DNA of 64,000 nucleotides from Hanleya hanleyi (Eukaryota > Mollusca > Polyplacophora > Lepidopleurida > Hanleyidae), in assembly GCA_036873755.1 (NCBI GenBank), contig JAVTVY010020477.1:1-64000 (forward strand), in the 5' to 3' direction. Position 1 is the stretch's first letter. Every line of letters starts with the position of its first letter. The position numbers were made by a program, and so were the translations under genes. The notes below the pieces were generated by a model. It was not told the origin of the DNA and did not search any database. It was given only the letters and a program-made list of their open reading frames with translations. Shown piece by piece: positions 1-11,369 of the stretch.

Positions 1-913
1 CGTGTTACTGGTGTCCACTCAATTTTGAAACCTTTGTTATGCCATCTAACCCTACGGGAAATCTCAGATCGCCGTTTTATTGGTATAAATCCATCTCTAA
101 AAACAGTAAACTTACGGCTTCTGTCAGCCGCTCTCTGCCTCCACTGGGACGTAAATTGCTGTCTACGTCATCGCTTTCGGCATTCTCAAAGAGAGCCGTG
201 TCTACCGCAAGACGGTGCATCTTCCGAAAATTTATGACCTCTCCCAGGTTCTTAGCGTGACATGTACTTGATCAGGGCAAGGCAGTTGCAGCATTTCTGT
301 TCTTCATTCACTACATAGTACTGTTCACACGCCCTATGATATGTACTTTTGTTGCTATCATTATGCAAGTTTTGTTGTTAAAAAATAAAACTGAACGTTG
401 AACTTTATGGCCTACTCGTTTGAAGCAGCAGACATAAATTTAGTTGACCTAGATTCTGCATTGAAGATCAACCATTGAAACGCGGAAAACAACGAATTAC
501 GTCAATTATACCGTACTTTCGCCTGCATGTTGTCTGATCGCACTATTCTTGCTTATCTGATGATGCTAAACAATGATCTTGTGATCTTCAGGTTAAGTCA
601 TAAATTTTCTGAAGATGTACCATTTTGCGTGTCTACCCGAGAGCGAGTGATGTCATGCTACCTCGCGTTGAAATTGGAGATTCAAAAATGTCACCAGTTT
701 TCCCGCGGGTAGACACGGCTCTATTTGAGAATGCCGAAAGTGATGACGTAGATAGCAATTTACGTCCCAGTGGAGCCAGAGAGCGGCTGACAGAAGCCGT
801 AAGTTTACTGTTTTCAGAGATGGATTTATACCAATAAAACGGCGATCTGAGATTTCCCGTAGGGTTAGATGGCATAACAAAGGTTTCAAAATTGAGTGGA
901 CACCAGTAACACG
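1..913. mobile_element. Foldback (long inverted repeat) DNA element, copy A
   Basis: Bases 1-206 are the reverse complement of about 708-913 with few mismatches, giving arms of roughly 206 bp around a 500-bp middle. The left arm starts at the window edge, so the element may extend further left. The arms end at a motif reading GGTAGACACGGC. No transposase is visible, and the short reading frames here are arm translations that mirror each other. Long arms with a non-coding centre fit a non-autonomous foldback or MITE-like element. The superfamily is unknown. Confidence 0.85.
181..735 (+). repeat. Core module shared with foldback copy B
   Basis: This segment recurs in reverse complement at about 26437-27005. 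The shared blocks include GATCAGGGCAAGGCAGTTGC and TAGTTGACCTAGATTCTGC, in the same order. The two ends carry GTAGACACG followed by a sequence near ACATCTTC(C/A)GAAAATTTAT in opposite orientation, so the core itself looks like an element with inverted ends. In copy A it lies between 206-bp arms that copy B lacks, which suggests the core can move on its own or recombine with different flanks. Confidence 0.75.
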
Positions 914-1084
914 GTCAGTTAAACAGTTTTTAATGTGAAAACTTTACTTTGTTTTTTCGTATTTGGCGGGCAAATCCAATATGGCGCGTGCAATACCTTT
1001 TCCTCTCTGTATTATAGGATGACTTAAAAAAAAAAAAATTATTTAAATTATACTGAATTTAAATTCTACTGTCCAGACACTGGG

Positions 1085-2375
1085 GCCTGTGGATTTATTC
1101 GAAGAATTCATTGAACTCGAGTCACGTCTGATATGTTATAAGTGTCACGGGCCCACTATTCAAAACTTTATTCATAATGTGGAGCAAATTGTTATGTCGT
1201 TAAAATCGTGGCATGAGCATGCACGACAGTCAGTTAGTGTAAGCACTGAAAAAAAAATTAAATTCAAAATAGCGGAAGTTCGCTAGCACTGAGATCATCG
1301 TTTCGGTGCTTGACATCTCATATTTTGTATATCTTCATTAGTCAGCAGTTACTCTTCCCATTGTTATGTTAAATTTCAATACTGTCCACTCACGGTAATA
1401 TGATAAGGTTGTGTTCAAGTTCTTTCGCCTTTCTGATCGAGCTAAATGGATGACCTACTTTCATATTATACTTAGCTATCACGTGAACACTATTGACCAA
1501 TGATTCATGAAGAGCTTGGATCAAACGAACGTGAGGTTCTTTTATTGGCCACTGAGCTGTCTCGGCCTATGTAGGGCAATGGACAAAGGAATAACTCGTA
1601 ACCGTGTCCCATTGACTGGAAAACAGGTACAGTAGTATTTATAGTAAATCCTGCAAATGAATGACACAATGACAGGTATGTTTGACTGGCTCACCTTTCG
1701 CAATACCTTCAGTCCTAATTATACAATGGAAACATCACACACTATTGGCTTGCTGCCTATTCATCTTATATAAAATAGCGAAAGAAACCCTGATTGGCTG
1801 CTTAGAAAAAATACTTAGGTATTTTAAGGAAGATACATCCTCGAAAGTTTACGGCTTTTTATGAACGCCCAAAATGCTCTCCAACCGGGGTCATCCCCTC
1901 CTCCCGGGGTCATCCCCTCCTCCCTAGTCCAATGGGTAGTCTTCACATAAAACAATGGTGTTGATTAACACTAAAGAAACAATGGTGTTGATTAACACTA
2001 AAGAAACAATGGTGTTGATTAACACTAAAGAAAAAAAGTCCAATAGTACCATTAAGCGTTAATATTAAAGCCTACACCATGTATCCTCCAAAAAATTATT
2101 GAATATTTGGTGTTTTCTGAGCTCAACACCATTCATGAACAACACTCTTTATGATCAGTCTCTCACATCAAAGTACGTGTTGGGCCGGGCCTAAACAATT
2201 TTTCTGACTTTTTCTGTGTATCAAAATCTATGGTAACAGAAAGCGGGGATCAATGCTCGAATATACTTGATATCGCATTCAGCATCCAGCAGCGAGAATT
2301 TTCTGTCACACGCACATTGCATTATTAGTCTGGAAACACATAATCCCAAGTAGAAAGCAGTTGCGAACAAATCAC
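1085..2375 (+). repeat. Dispersed repeat family R1, copy 1
   Basis: This roughly 1.3-kb stretch aligns in the same orientation with 15400-16610. Matching blocks include the text around TCTTGACATCTCATATTTTG-like sequence, GACAAAGGAATAACTC, CCCATTGACTGGAAAAC and GATTGGCTGCTT. Divergence looks substantial, with many small indels. No protein similarity is recognised. The short frames at 1089-1286 and 1682-1864 are not conserved between the copies, so I do not call them genes. Confidence 0.75.
1952..2032 (+). repeat. 27-bp tandem repeat, three copies
   Basis: Three exact copies of a 27-bp unit beginning ACAATGGTGTTGATTAACAC start at 1952, 1979 and 2006. The paralogous place in R1 copy 2 (near 16224) has one diverged unit, so the expansion happened after the copies separated. 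Confidence 0.95.
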
Positions 2376-3037
2376 ACGTACATCATCCGAACGCATGGCA
2401 CGATCATACGTAGAAACTTCTGCTCATATATAGCCATGCAGTCATGGGTGATATCTGAGTATATTAGGGCGTTTCCCGAATGGTCACATCCGATTGGTCC
2501 CGTGAGATCCGACAACGGCGCAATCACATTCATAAAACGAAGACACACCTCCAGAAAGCGATCGATTGAAATGATCCCTTGGTGGGCCTCGAAATGCCCC
2601 CATCACAAAATAAAAGCATATCATTTTCCTGTGAACTGTCGCCGATTTTATTTTTTTGAAATATGTAAGGTCGTTTATAATATGATTTTTCTTAAGAAAA
2701 ACAAGGAAGCATGCTCCATTAGAGTGAGAACTAATATAGCTGATTCGCACAACTTCGTTTTGGTCTCGCATAGAATCCCCCAGTCTTGCGCCTCTGCACT
2801 CAAGTGAAACTGACATGTCTGGTGTCTGAGATGCTCAGGTAAAAATATTTAACTACAGATAATTTCATTGACTCGTTTAAATGGGGCGGACATGTGACTT
2901 GATGCTTCAGGAACAACTTTCAAACAGGATTATGTCCCTCCAGAAATATGTCCTTTGCGGCACGGTGTGAAATACATCCCGAATCATAGGCATAAGCTAA
3001 GGGTAGTGTTCAGTGAAACGTGAAATGCCCTTAGCAA
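2376..3037. other. No recognisable gene; unassigned open frames on both strands
   Basis: Frames of 148 aa (plus strand, 2361-2807) and 110 aa (minus strand, 2484-2816) overlap here. Neither shows a domain I recognise, and both being open argues for chance. The stretch 2470-2520 contains an ATTGG box and CpG-rich sequence, but no convincing promoter. Confidence 0.4.
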
Positions 3038-3054
3038 CACTGTAAAAACGCTGA

Positions 3055-3625
3055 GTAAACGTTCAACCATAAAGTGGATGTAACTCGGTTGCAACCATAA
3101 ACTGGTTCAACGTAGCACCAAGCAAATTTCAACGTTGAACTGAAATGAGGTTAAACGTACAACCACGAAAAGGTGTAACATTGAACTGAAAGGTAAAGGT
3201 TGAACCAGTTTCTGGTTCAACGTTTAACCATGGAAAACCCTGAACCAAAATTTGGTGTTACCTATAACCAATTACTGGTTCAACGTATAACCAGATTCAG
3301 GTTCAATGTTTTCTCAGAAATAGGTTCAACGTACAACCACATCAAGGTTAAACGTACAACCACATCAAGGTTTAACGTTGAACTGAAATGAGGTTAAACG
3401 TTCAACCACGAAAAGGTGTAACGTTGAACTGAAAGGTAAACGTTGAACCCGTTTCTGGTTCAACGTTTAACCATGGAAAACCCTTAACCAAAATTTGGTG
3501 TTACCTATAACCAATTACTGGTTCAACCTATAACCAGATTCAGGTTCAATGTTTTCTCAGAAATAAGTTCAACGTACAACCACATCAAGGTTAAACGTAC
3601 AACCACATCAAGGTTTAACGTTCAT
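3055..3625 (+). repeat. Left GTTCAAC/GTTGAAC motif array with a 240-bp tandem duplication
   Basis: The array is a run of short motifs of the form GGTTCAACGT, AACGTTGAAC and TAACCA at 10 to 25 bp spacing. A block of about 240 bp (3139-3377) is repeated almost exactly at 3378-3620. Point changes between the blocks are few, so this duplication is recent compared with the motif array. Confidence 0.85.
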
Positions 3626-4430
3626 CCAGATGCAGATTTAAATGAAATCTGCACCGGATTGTTGTGGTGCAAATTGTACATGTATTTGCAGATTTAGTTA
3701 AATTCTAAATTCTTGCAAATACATCGGAACCATATGAGCAACCAAGTTACATCCCAGTGTTATTTCTTGCAGTCATCAGTGAAAAGTATATCAACCTGTA
3801 AGAAAGTGAAGGATATTTCAGAACATACATCAACAAATACACACTAATTGAAATAAAATTAATATATTTAAATCATATTCGGATATAATCTAATAACAGA
3901 TCTGATTTCTAATACGAATACCTAGCTTCATCTATATACAAGAGTTCATGTGGTATCGATATCTTTGCATATTTGTATCCCAAATCTGACGCCAGGGGGC
4001 GCTGCTTGGGGTGCGGCTATGAGTCGCTGGATGACGAATAAGGAACTGTGAACCGCGGTCTAACTTTATGAATGCTCTAAATAAACAGTAGACTGTTTGC
4101 AATCAAATGAACAACTAAAGATATGAAAAGCTAATATGTAAACATTGAATTCTACCAATTCATGAATCACAGAAACCACAAGTAACAGGGGTTACAATAA
4201 TGGGGAAGGGAGTCTGGGGAGGTTTAGTAACATCCAAGATGGTACCACCTACAATAAGTTTGATGCCTCCTTTTCAACTGATGTTAGACTCATAACACTC
4301 CTCATCTAAGGAATGAAAACTTCAAGATGCAAAATGATTATCATGATTATTATTAACTTTTTTTTTAGCTTACTGCTGTATGATGAAATATTACTGTATA
4401 CATATGGCATAATTGTCTGTTAATATCACT
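3626..4430. other. Unassigned sequence between motif array and satellite
   Basis: AT-rich sequence without a recognisable reading frame, repeat or RNA. It lies inside the putative 7.5-kb element. Confidence 0.5.
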
Positions 4431-4439
4431 GATCTGAAA

Positions 4440-6060
4440 TATTTGAGTGAGCAAGTTAATTGCATTTTATCACAGTTTAGTTTTGGGACCTACATACATA
4501 GTTTATGTGTGTCCAACCTTCCTACACATAGTATAGGTGATCAGCGACCTATGTATTCTGAGTACATGTTATATCACTGATTTGAGTGAGCTAGTTAATT
4601 GCATTTTATCACAGATTAGTTATGGGACCTACATACATAGTTTATGTGTGTCCAACCTTCCTACACATAGTATAGGTGATCGGACTTCACACAGCGACCT
4701 ATGTATTCTGAGTACATGTTATATCACTGATTTGAGTGAGCTAGTTAATTGCATTTTATCACAGATTAGTTATGGGACCTACATACATAGTTTATGTGTG
4801 TCCAACCTTCCTACACATAGTATAGGTGATCGGACTTCACACAGCGACCTATGTATTCTGAGTACATGTAATATCAATGATTTGAGTGAGCTAGTTAATT
4901 GCATTTTATTACATATTAGTTGGGACCTATATACATAGTTTATGTGTGTCCAACCTTCCTACACAGAGTACAGGTGATCGGACTTCACACAGCGACCTAT
5001 GTATTCCGAGTACATGTATTGTAATATCACTGATCTGGGATATTTGAGTGAGATAGTTAACTGCATTTTATCAGATTAGTTATGGGACCTACATACATAG
5101 TTTATGTGTGTCCAACCTTCCTACACATAGTATAGGTGATCGGACTTCACACAGCGACCTATGTATTCTGAGTACATGTTATATCACTGATTTGAGTGAG
5201 CTAGTTAATTGCATTTTATCACAGATTAGTTATGGGACCTACATACATAGTTTATGTGTGTCCAACCTTCCTACACATAGTATAGGTGATCGGACTTCAC
5301 ACAGCGACCTATGTATTCTGAGTACATGTAATATCACTGATTTGAGTGAGCTAGTTAATTGCATTTTATCACAGATTAGTTATGGGACCTACATACATAG
5401 TTTATGTGTGTCCAACCTTCCTACACATAGTATAGGTGATCGGACTTCACACAGCGACCTATGTATTCTGAGTACATGTTATATCACTGATTTGAGTGAG
5501 CTAGTTAATTGCATTTTATCACAGATTAGTTATGGGACCTACATACATAGTTTATGTGTGTCCAACCTTCCTACACATAGTATAGGTGATCGGACTTCAC
5601 ACAGCGACCTATGTATTCTGAGTACATGTAATATCAATGATTTGAGTGAGCTAGCTAATTGCATTTTATCACATATTAGTTGGGGCCTATATACATAGTT
5701 TATGTGTGTCCAACCTTCCTACACAGAGTATAGGTGATCGGACTTCACACAGCGACCTATGTATTCCGAGTACATGTATTTAACATCACTGATCTGGGAT
5801 GATTGAGAGAATTATTTAATTGCATTTTATCACAGTTTAGTAATGGGACATACTTACATAGTTTATGTGTGTCCAACCTATCACTGATCAGGGGTATTTG
5901 AGAGAGCCAGTTAATTGCACATTATCACAGTTTAGTTTGAGTGAGCTAGCTAATTGCATTTTATCAAAGTTTAGTTATGGGACCTAAATACACAGTTGAA
6001 GTGTGTAAGACCTTCCTACAAAGAGTATAAGTGGTCAGAATTCACACAGTGACTTATGTA
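4440..6060 (+). repeat. 150-bp satellite array, about 11 units
   Basis: Units begin near GGGACCTACATACATAG at about 4478, 4623, 4773, 4922, 5083, 5233, 5383, 5533, 5683, 5846 and 5979. Central units are nearly identical at exactly 150 bp. Edge units are diverged and vary from 133 to 163 bp. Two units, near 4919 and 5680, share private variants (an ATATACATAG and an ATTCCGAGTAC form), which indicates a block duplication of about five units. Because 150 is divisible by three, long open frames of a 50-residue repeat arise at 4537-4938 and 5108-5698. They lack any codon-level sign of selection. Confidence 0.96.
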
Positions 6061-7385
6061 CCCGAGTCAAAATATATTACACAATGTATTAATGATCTGG
6101 GACATACAGAGTCATAATATGGTAAATAAAAATTTATATCCACCTTCCTGTACAGAGTACATGTAATGGTGGTCAGACATTGACTTTTGTATCTGAAGTC
6201 AATTATTCGTCATGTATCGATGATTTGTGATATATCGAGTGTTGCATTGTTTTCTTGTATTCAACATCACAGTTAATTCATAGTAAACAACACCCTTGTC
6301 TTCTCATCTACATGTAGCTGCAGAGTGTTATGTTGGGCCATCTGCTTCAACAGATGAGAGGGCTACAGGTATATCCACATTGTTCATCATTCTATCACAG
6401 TAATGAGACTTTGTTTGCATACGATGGTGTCACTTTTCTATCACCAGTAGTATGCCGGCCATTGTGGTTGATTTTTTTGTAAGGGTGTTCAGGAATGGTG
6501 AAGATTCAACACAGTTCCATTTTGTTCCTCTTCTACATTGTATATGTAATATGGTACCACAGCTTTAGCCTGAATATTTGTTGTATCACATTACCATTTC
6601 ATCTTTTCTGTCACATCCAATGATACCGGTAGCCATTATCTTGTGATGCAGGCATGTCAGAGACCAATTATTTCACATAGTCCAAGTTATGAAATAATGC
6701 ACACACTTCCACCATCACCCGAAACCCTGTAATGTATCATCCGAAACCCTGTAATGTAATGATCCGCACTGTGACGTGTCTCTGATCTTTCTTGCAAGCA
6801 GTTGGTCCTATTAAACAAATAAAGAATTGTGCAATATAATTTGTCTTCACTATCCTGTCAATATAAGCTTACATTTGTAAGTACCATTCTACAGGGGTTG
6901 AAATGTTTGTAAAACTTTACTTGTCCCAGGTGACAAGGGACTATTTTTTTTACTTGTCACCTTGTTGACAGTAGTTGTCTCAAAATATTACCAAGTTTTG
7001 ACTTCCTTATATAACCGTGTTCTAATTTTTCATGAAATAGAACAACCAATTAGATTCAGACTTTGTTCTGTTATTCTTTTAGTGTATTTATTTGGGTAGT
7101 AGAATACACAGACAGACTACACCATGTATACAGACAAATTACCATTTTGATTGGCTTAGGTGAAGGAAAGTAATTAGGATAATCAGCGTCGTCTGCCGAT
7201 TTTTGTAATTTGTCCCCGAGTTTTGCAATACACAGAAAATTTATCGTACAGCTTTAAAACTTCACACAGTATATAAACTTAAAAAAAAAATTCCCCCATG
7301 GATATGTAATTAATCTGGGAATTGACGAAAATCACCAATACCTACCATGTTATTTTGGGGCTACGATGACATTGACCTGCCAATG
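6061..7385. other. Unassigned sequence inside the 7.5-kb element
   Basis: No gene is recognised. Near 6920-6975 and again near 8115-8175 there are short related stretches built around ACTTGTC, GGTGACAAG and TTTTTACTTGTCAC. They could be diverged direct repeats. A duplicated CCGAAACCCTGTAATGTA occurs at 6719 and 6741. Confidence 0.4.
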
Positions 7386-7749
7386 TTATATAACATGCAG
7401 ACTTGGTGTCATGGCGTCAAAAAATAACCTACAAATCTCCCATCTAATTGCTGTTTTCGCGATTTGTTGAGAACTACTGGAAGGATTTTCTTGATACTTT
7501 GGAATGAAATTAGCACTTTTTATTTTATTTCCTGTGTGAAGTTTCAATATCCCCCGATCAATTGTCTCCGAAATACCGCCGGATATATTATCTGTGACAG
7601 ACAGTAGAACCAGTATTTTTACAAGGGAAAGAATGTTTTCAATATCATGTGAGTCACTCTTTCGACGGATAATTTTTGGCAAGAAATTCTTGATTGTTCT
7701 GCCTTCTTGTGACTGGGATTTCATTCCGACGTTTCAGAAAACGATCCAT
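7386..7749 (-). CDS. Unrecognised open frame, possible first exon of the 7.5-kb element
   Basis: A 112-aa minus-strand frame runs from 7724 to 7386. In another frame, an ATG at 7749 starts a 31-residue peptide opening MDRFLKRRNE, a basic N-terminus of the kind seen in some hAT-type transposases and zinc-finger transposon proteins. That likeness is weak. Upstream sequence (7750-8000 read on the minus strand) is less AT-rich and has an inverted CCAAT (ATTGG) box, as a promoter might. No zinc finger, catalytic residue or continuation was found. It may be the 5' end of a decayed transposase or simply chance. Confidence 0.2.
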
Positions 7750-8564
7750 ATTACTGTCGAAGAATAGTTGCCACTAACGCTCTATTCAACCAAAATGACC
7801 GAACCACCATGACCAAACGTGTTATCGCTAGGCTGCATTCAGATTCTATCAGCTACGCTGATTGGCTGGATGGAGTTATTAGACTAATGAAATCGCGCGT
7901 ACCATAATCACTCGATTGTCACATGGTTATTTTCTATCTTCGCGCACAGGAGAGCGGTTTTCAAAACGACAGTCACAACAACGACATCGGTCATACGGGC
8001 CATGAAATCACATAAATTTTATCAACTTCGAGGCCTGCGGAAACTATGCTACACACATTGTTTTGTTAGGCGAAGTATATATCTGTTACAAATAAAAACG
8101 GCACTTTATGGCTTTGTTGTCGCAGGCGACAAGTCAGTTTTCTTTTTACTTGTCACTTGCGAAAATCACTTGTGAGCATCATATATCTGATTATTAGCAT
8201 TGAAAATGACAGATTATTCCTTACATCTTCAATCGTGATAAAATCCATCACAAGATGATGATGTTCACTCTGTGGGAGCCATATACACTGTCGCCTCCTT
8301 CATCTTCCTCCAACAGTCAGACTCAAACAAATGGCTTCTTTCTGACCTTCTCCCTGTTACACTTTCTGTAGGAGAAAATATTAAATGGAGTAAGATCTAA
8401 TATAACTAATTTATTCATAAAGGTTGGGGGAAATATCCCGATTTTCATGACAAGCACTCACTCACTCGGCCCCTCGCAACCCCTGGCAATTTCTCATGCC
8501 ACCACCCTGCCTTGGGAATATCTCATGAAATCAATCCCACATGGTCTTGCCACATAAACATAGT

Positions 8565-8835
8565 ATATATTTTCACCACCCCCCCCTCCTCCCCCCACAC
8601 ACACTTTACCACCATGCCCCTTATCTGGATTGGAAAAACAAAATCATAATTACTAACATGGATATTATAGTATACTAATTTGGTAGCTACCACCCTATGT
8701 TGCATGTTTGTAAATCTCATCCATTTGCCTCTTGACACCCCCCCTCCCCCCCTAACTGGATGTGTGTGTAGTGGGCATGGTGGGGGGGGGGAGGGGTTAT
8801 GTAGTGGGCATGCTGGGGGTGGGGGGTTATGTGGT
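8565..8835. repeat. C-rich then G-rich low-complexity tract, possible G-quadruplex
   Basis: Poly-C/CT sequence at 8577-8602 is followed by C-runs at 8737-8750 and G-runs at about 8782-8832 (runs of 10, 4, 3, 5 and 6 G). The motif ATGTAGTGGGCATG and its relatives recur. The two halves are partly inverted copies of each other (GGGCATGG against CCATGCCCC). Successive G-runs meet the usual pattern for quadruplex formation. Confidence 0.7.
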
Positions 8836-8839
8836 AATA

Positions 8840-9834
8840 CATGGTACAGTTATGATGTATCATTTATCAAGTCTTATCAATGACTTCTCAAATTTCCTTT
8901 GATTGTGTCCTTGTAATGTATTCACTTACCGGTACTACTTGTCATCCATCATGGTATATTTCATAAACATCAAAATGACTTCTTCGTCGATCAGGCACTA
9001 GGGCAGCTGGACTTCTCACACTTCTCACTTGATCACTGGATAAACAGTTACACAATGTTGACATGATATTACCCCACTGGACACAAAATGTTGCCAACAT
9101 TTGATACAGTCTTACGACATTATGTAACTATTATAAATTCATTGGACTGATTAGAATTTCAGGCAAAATTGAGGGGTGACTGAATGTTAATAGATGTTTT
9201 GAATTATTATAGGATTATAACATGCATAGTAGTTTGCAAGGACCTTAGAGTTCAACAAGCCACAAAGCGTATTGCAAGTATTTTTGTGGACAACGCGGCT
9301 GATAATTACTGGTATCCATATGTATATAGCTGTTGACCTATGCAGATATAGTGACAGTTTAATTAATTTTTTTTTGGAAATACATAGGAAATTATATAGC
9401 CTGTAAGGGCCTTAGATTGCACTCATCCACAACTGGTATGGAAAAACGACATGCTAAATGTAATAAGTGATTGGAAATTGCAAAATACCGCCAAGTGGTA
9501 ACAGTAAATTATATCAATGACATATTAAAACAGACAACAGACAGCAAAATTCTTTCACGCAATGAATAAATGAACGGAGAATGAACAATGAAGCATAGCC
9601 CAGTTTTCGACACAGCTTCGATTTCAAAACATAAAGCGAAAGCAACGGGGACGAGATATCTGTGCGTAACGTATTCAGTTCAAACAATTGTTTGTCCATA
9701 TTACTTACCAGAAAACAGATGTAACGGGACGAGTAATGTTCATTGTTAAGCTGCCAACAACACCACACGTTCTCTCTCCTCCTCACACTGCAATCCAGTA
9801 GGTGGCGCTTCATAAAACGAAGGACGATAACCGA
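8840..9834. other. Unassigned sequence inside the 7.5-kb element
   Basis: No recognisable domain, RNA or repeat boundary. A minus-strand frame of 163 aa at 9514-10005 runs into the right motif array and encodes its motifs, so I regard it as non-genic. Confidence 0.4.
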
Positions 9835-9839
9835 TGACC

Positions 9840-10572
9840 AGTTGAACCATAGTCCAGTTGAACGTTGAACCAAAAAGTGGTTCTTTGGACGACCACCGCG
9901 GGAAAAACAATAACGAGGGCGGGAAATACGTTGAACCGAAAAACAGTTGAACGTATACTCGGTCGAGAATAATTTTGACCCACACAACAGTAATACGTCT
10001 TTCATTTTTGATAACTTCTATGATTGTTTCTGACTGTTGATAGGCTATGAGCGAAAATAGTAATATGCCATCAAAATAAGTGCATAACAGCGAAGTTTCC
10101 CAAATCGACACGCGTTATTAACGACTTGGACATTCAGTTTTAAGCATAACCACATGGTTTATTTGGAAAAGTCTGCAGAATTTAACTTAATATTAATAAG
10201 AAAATTACTCCCTGTTCTCAGACATTCATATCCCATTGTTTCGGTCATGTTGGTGTCGTTTTACCATGCACGGAGTTTCATGTGGTTGAACGTATAACCA
10301 GTTATAGGTTGAACGTAGAACCAATAATAGGTTCAACGTTTACGCCCAAGCTAGTATCATGTGGTTATACGTAGAACCAGTTATAGGTTGAAAGAAGAAC
10401 CAATAACAGGTTCAACGTTTACCTCCATGCAAGTATCAATATATGCTTGAATTCGAACTGAAAACGTTCAACCAGATTCCGGGAAAACGTTTACTGTCAT
10501 TAAAAATTGGTTCAACGTTGAACTGATAACAGGTTGAACATTTACTCCCTGAAATTGGCCGTTTTTACAGTG
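9840..10572 (-). repeat. Right GTTCAAC/GTTGAAC motif array
   Basis: Motif-rich segments at 9840-9960 and 10270-10560 repeat GTTGAACGTAGAACC, AACGTTTAC and GGTTCAACG with short spacers. They match the left array in inverse orientation and end in CGTTTTTACAGTG at 10572. The stretch 9970-10265 between them lacks the motif. Confidence 0.8.
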
Positions 10573-11153
10573 AAGCAAAGATGCACACGTATAGACCCAT
10601 TTGAAAAAGCTCTATACCTTACTCTCAATGAGTCGCAAACGCTTCTTAATGTGCAGCGAAATTGTCGCAGCAAAGTATAAATATTTATTATTCCACAACT
10701 TGAGCAAATTTGTATTCAATATCGGCATTGCGATCGTTTAAATGGTGGGGTCGTATAAACCCATACACCTCGAGTGATGTCTCGATACTCGGGCTACATA
10801 AAAAAACAACTCACGTGGAAACGACGCTCTCGCTTAAAAACTTCAGCTGACCATATCTCAATATTTATGGAATAACTTTCGCACACTCGTCAAAATGAAA
10901 TAGTCATTTTTCACTGAAGTTTCCGACGAAAAAAATCCCCAAAAGGGGTAATTTGTTCCAAAAATAAAAGTCGGTTTCCGAACGAAAACAGATAGAAATG
11001 GATGAATGTTGATTGTGTTGCGGCGCATTTCTCGCAGCGAAGTATAGCCAAATGCGGACAGTTTCGTAACCGAAATGACTCGCTTAACTTGTCCGTTGTA
11101 CCGTTGGCTCTAAATGGTATACCTTTTTCAATATTTTTGTTTCAAGATAAAAA
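10573..11153. other. Unassigned, with traces of an R1-related repeat
   Basis: No gene. The text near 10625-10680 (GTCGCAAACGCTTCTTA and GCAAAGTATAAA) resembles 16637-16690, just after R1 copy 2, and also 11025-11050. These are probably old dispersed repeat fragments. Confidence 0.4.
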
Positions 11154-11369
11154 GGCTTGAGGGATCATAAATTCGTAATTCAGGTTTTCTCCTGGTGTAT
11201 GGAATCTTACGACCCTTCCTGAAACTTATACTCCCAGCCTCATGGTATATGCGTTTCAAGGATGGTCGTAATTTTCCATCCACCTCGGAGTATAAGGTTC
11301 AGGAAGGGTCGTAACATTCCATAAACCCGGGAAAACCTGAATAACTATAATATGATCCTTTATCAAGCC
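11154..11369. mobile_element. Hairpin MITE, about 216 bp
   Basis: Two arms of about 90 bp are imperfect inverse copies: GGCTTGA...GGATCATAA at the left pairs with ATGATCC...TCAAGCC at the right. Inside them, ACGACCCTTCCTGAA pairs with TTCAGGAAGGGTCGT. Nothing is encoded. It fits a short non-autonomous foldback insertion. Confidence 0.75.

Larger units (their letters stand above)
3038..10572. mobile_element. Putative 7.5-kb DNA transposon with motif-array termini
   Basis: The left end at 3038 begins CACTGTAAAAACG. The right end at 10572 is its exact 13-bp inverse (CGTTTTTACAGTG). About 5 to 20 bp inside each end, a second block near AGTAAACGTTCAACC is also inverted between the ends. Both ends then run into arrays of GTTCAAC and GTTGAAC motifs (3055-3625 and 9840-10560). 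Terminal identity plus matching subterminal arrays supports one element. I see no clean target-site duplication and no recognisable transposase. The interior holds a 150-bp satellite. The superfamily is not determined. Confidence 0.55.

Noticed and set aside
2361..2807. 148-aa plus-strand frame as a host gene
   Set aside because: A long frame is also open on the opposite strand, no domain is visible, and it lies between repeats; chance is more likely.
4537..5698. Apparent repeat proteins of 133 and 196 aa with 50-residue repeats
   Set aside because: They are a direct reading of the 150-bp satellite, whose period is a multiple of three; boundaries coincide with repeat variants and no start context or splice site supports a gene.
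9514..10111. Minus-strand frames of 163 and 121 aa near the right motif array
   Set aside because: Half of each is translated GTTCAAC motif array; the two frames overlap and show no family likeness.
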